Source: Streptomyces sp. NBC_00443
GTDB taxonomy: Bacteria; Actinomycetota; Actinomycetes; Streptomycetales; Streptomycetaceae
Length of the DNA stretch: 64,000 nt
Direction: 5' to 3'
Assembly: GCF_036014175.1 (NCBI RefSeq)
Contig: NZ_CP107917.1
Span: 1,178,001 to 1,242,000 of the forward strand
The notes beneath the pieces were generated by a model that had not been told where the DNA came from, did no database searches, and worked only from the letters and a program-made list of their open reading frames with translations. This document shows positions 63,365 through 64,000 of the stretch, in pieces (positions within the stretch are counted from its first letter, which is position 1; every line of letters starts with the position of its first letter). The translations under genes were made by a program, and so were the position numbers.

Positions 63365-64000
63365 TCACTCCCGGTTTCCGGAGACCGTCTCGCGCATGGC
63401 GCGCAGCGACTCCTTGAGCGAGCCCATGGTGGCGAGGACAGCGGTGGGCTCGTAGCCGCAGTGCGCCATGCAGTTGGCGCAGCGCGGGTCCTTGCCGCGG
63501 CCGTACTTGTCCCAGTCGGTCTCCTCGATCAGCTCGCGGTACGTCGGGACGTACCCGTCGCTCATCAGGTAGCAGGGGCGCTGCCAGCCGAACAGGGAGT
63601 AGTTCGGGATCGCCCAGGCGGTGCACGGGAAGTCGACCTTGCCCTCAAGGAAGTCGAGGAACAGCGGCGAGTGGTTCAGCCGCCACTTGCGGCGGTTGCC
63701 GCCCGCGAAGGCCTTCTTGAACAGCTCACGGGTCTGCTCGACGCCGAGGAAGTGCTCCTGGTCGGGGGCCTTCTCGTAGGCGTAGGCGGGCGAGATCATC
63801 ATCTCGTCGACCTTGAGGTCGTCGTTGAGGAAGTTGAGCACCTCGATGATGGTCTGCGGGGTGTCGGTGTTGAAGAAGGTCGAGTTGGTGGTGACCCGGA
63901 AGCCGCACCGTTTGGCCTCCTTGATCGCCTCCACGGCCTCGTCGAACACACCCTCCTTGGCCACGGACTCGTCGTGGCGCTCGCGAAGGCCGTCGATGTG
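63365..64000 (-). CDS. hpnH: Adenosyl-hopene transferase, C-terminal part (cut by window end)
   Basis: The frame is open to base 64000 and starts beyond it; 211 C-terminal residues are visible. HpnH is a radical-SAM enzyme that adds the adenosyl group to diploptene, the first step of hopanoid side-chain synthesis. The radical-SAM CxxxCxxC motif is outside the window; visible are [36 protein letters not shown] and the C-terminal Cys-rich [17 protein letters not shown]. The position directly before ispG supports the call. Confidence 0.9.
   Translation of the reverse strand, partial: HIDGLRERHDESVAKEGVFDEAVEAIKEAKRCGFRVTTNSTFFNTDTPQTIIEVLNFLNDDLKVDEMMISPAYAYEKAPDQEHFLGVEQTRELFKKAFAGGNRRKWRLNHSPLFLDFLEGKVDFPCTAWAIPNYSLFGWQRPCYLMSDGYVPTYRELIEETDWDKYGRGKDPRCANCMAHCGYEPTAVLATMGSLKESLRAMRETVSGNRE

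Overview
The window is high-GC (about 70%) DNA with the gene density, GTG/TTG start use, 4-bp start/stop overlaps and gene repertoire of a Streptomyces chromosome. Diagnostic items are a conservon (cvnA-D), two DUF574 methyltransferases, a hopanoid/MEP cluster, a DUF6126 membrane peptide, a c-di-AMP (ydaO-type) riboswitch in front of a cell-wall peptidase, and a rifampicin monooxygenase typical of actinomycetes. No insertion sequence, phage gene, CRISPR array or rRNA was seen.

Layout. 0-6.6 kb: the inositol catabolic cluster (iolC end, aldolase, iolB, iolD, mmsA) with a GntR regulator. 6.5-12 kb: single housekeeping-type genes (DUF427, aldo/keto reductase behind a MerR-type promoter, Nudix, HIT), a C-terminally truncated ferredoxin reductase beside tRNA-Pro(GGG), DUF309, and cobF facing cobK. 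13-21 kb: secreted hydrolase, HAD phosphatase, TauE exporter, PcaF-like thiolase, monoglyceride-lipase-like hydrolase, Dps, DUF3140, HhH-GPD protein, methyltransferase. 21.2-28.1 kb: a tight six-gene minus-strand operon (M24 hydrolase with an unusual Cys in its metal site, E1 alpha and beta, amidohydrolase, bicupin, SDR) behind an XRE-cupin regulator gene; I do not recognise its pathway. 28.3-37.2 kb: NarL-type two-component pair, lipoprotein, second methyltransferase, a glutamine synthetase-like ligase plus amidohydrolase (a split FluG arrangement), a NUDIX-like protein and rox. A second, identical tRNA-Pro(GGG) sits at 37.2 kb. 37.5-43 kb: small enzymes and regulators, then tdh-kbl for threonine breakdown. 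43-48 kb: GPP34 protein and the conservon with a GAF gene. 48.6-48.9 kb: a hierarchical GC-rich tandem repeat. 49-57 kb: metallo-beta-lactamase-fold enzyme, a Glu/Leu/Phe/Val-type dehydrogenase with TetR, SGNH hydrolase, M23/LysM peptidase with riboswitch, alpha-galactosidase. 57-64 kb: phosphatase, DUF6126, XRE-cupin regulator with twin operators, and the hopanoid-linked set HpnO-like aminotransferase, dxs, ispG, hpnH (cut by the window end).

The most important caution is that four genes (XRE-cupin at 27.5-28.1 kb, histidine kinase at 28.3-29.5 kb, GAF protein at 43.7-44.3 kb, M23 peptidase at 53.4-54.3 kb) are each broken by what reads as exactly one missing base in a G/C homopolymer. That pattern suggests sequencing error as the first explanation, so these should be treated as probably intact genes until raw reads are checked. 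The most interesting unexplained biology is the 21-28 kb operon with its shared 19-bp candidate operator, and the 69-bp higher-order repeat at 48.7 kb.
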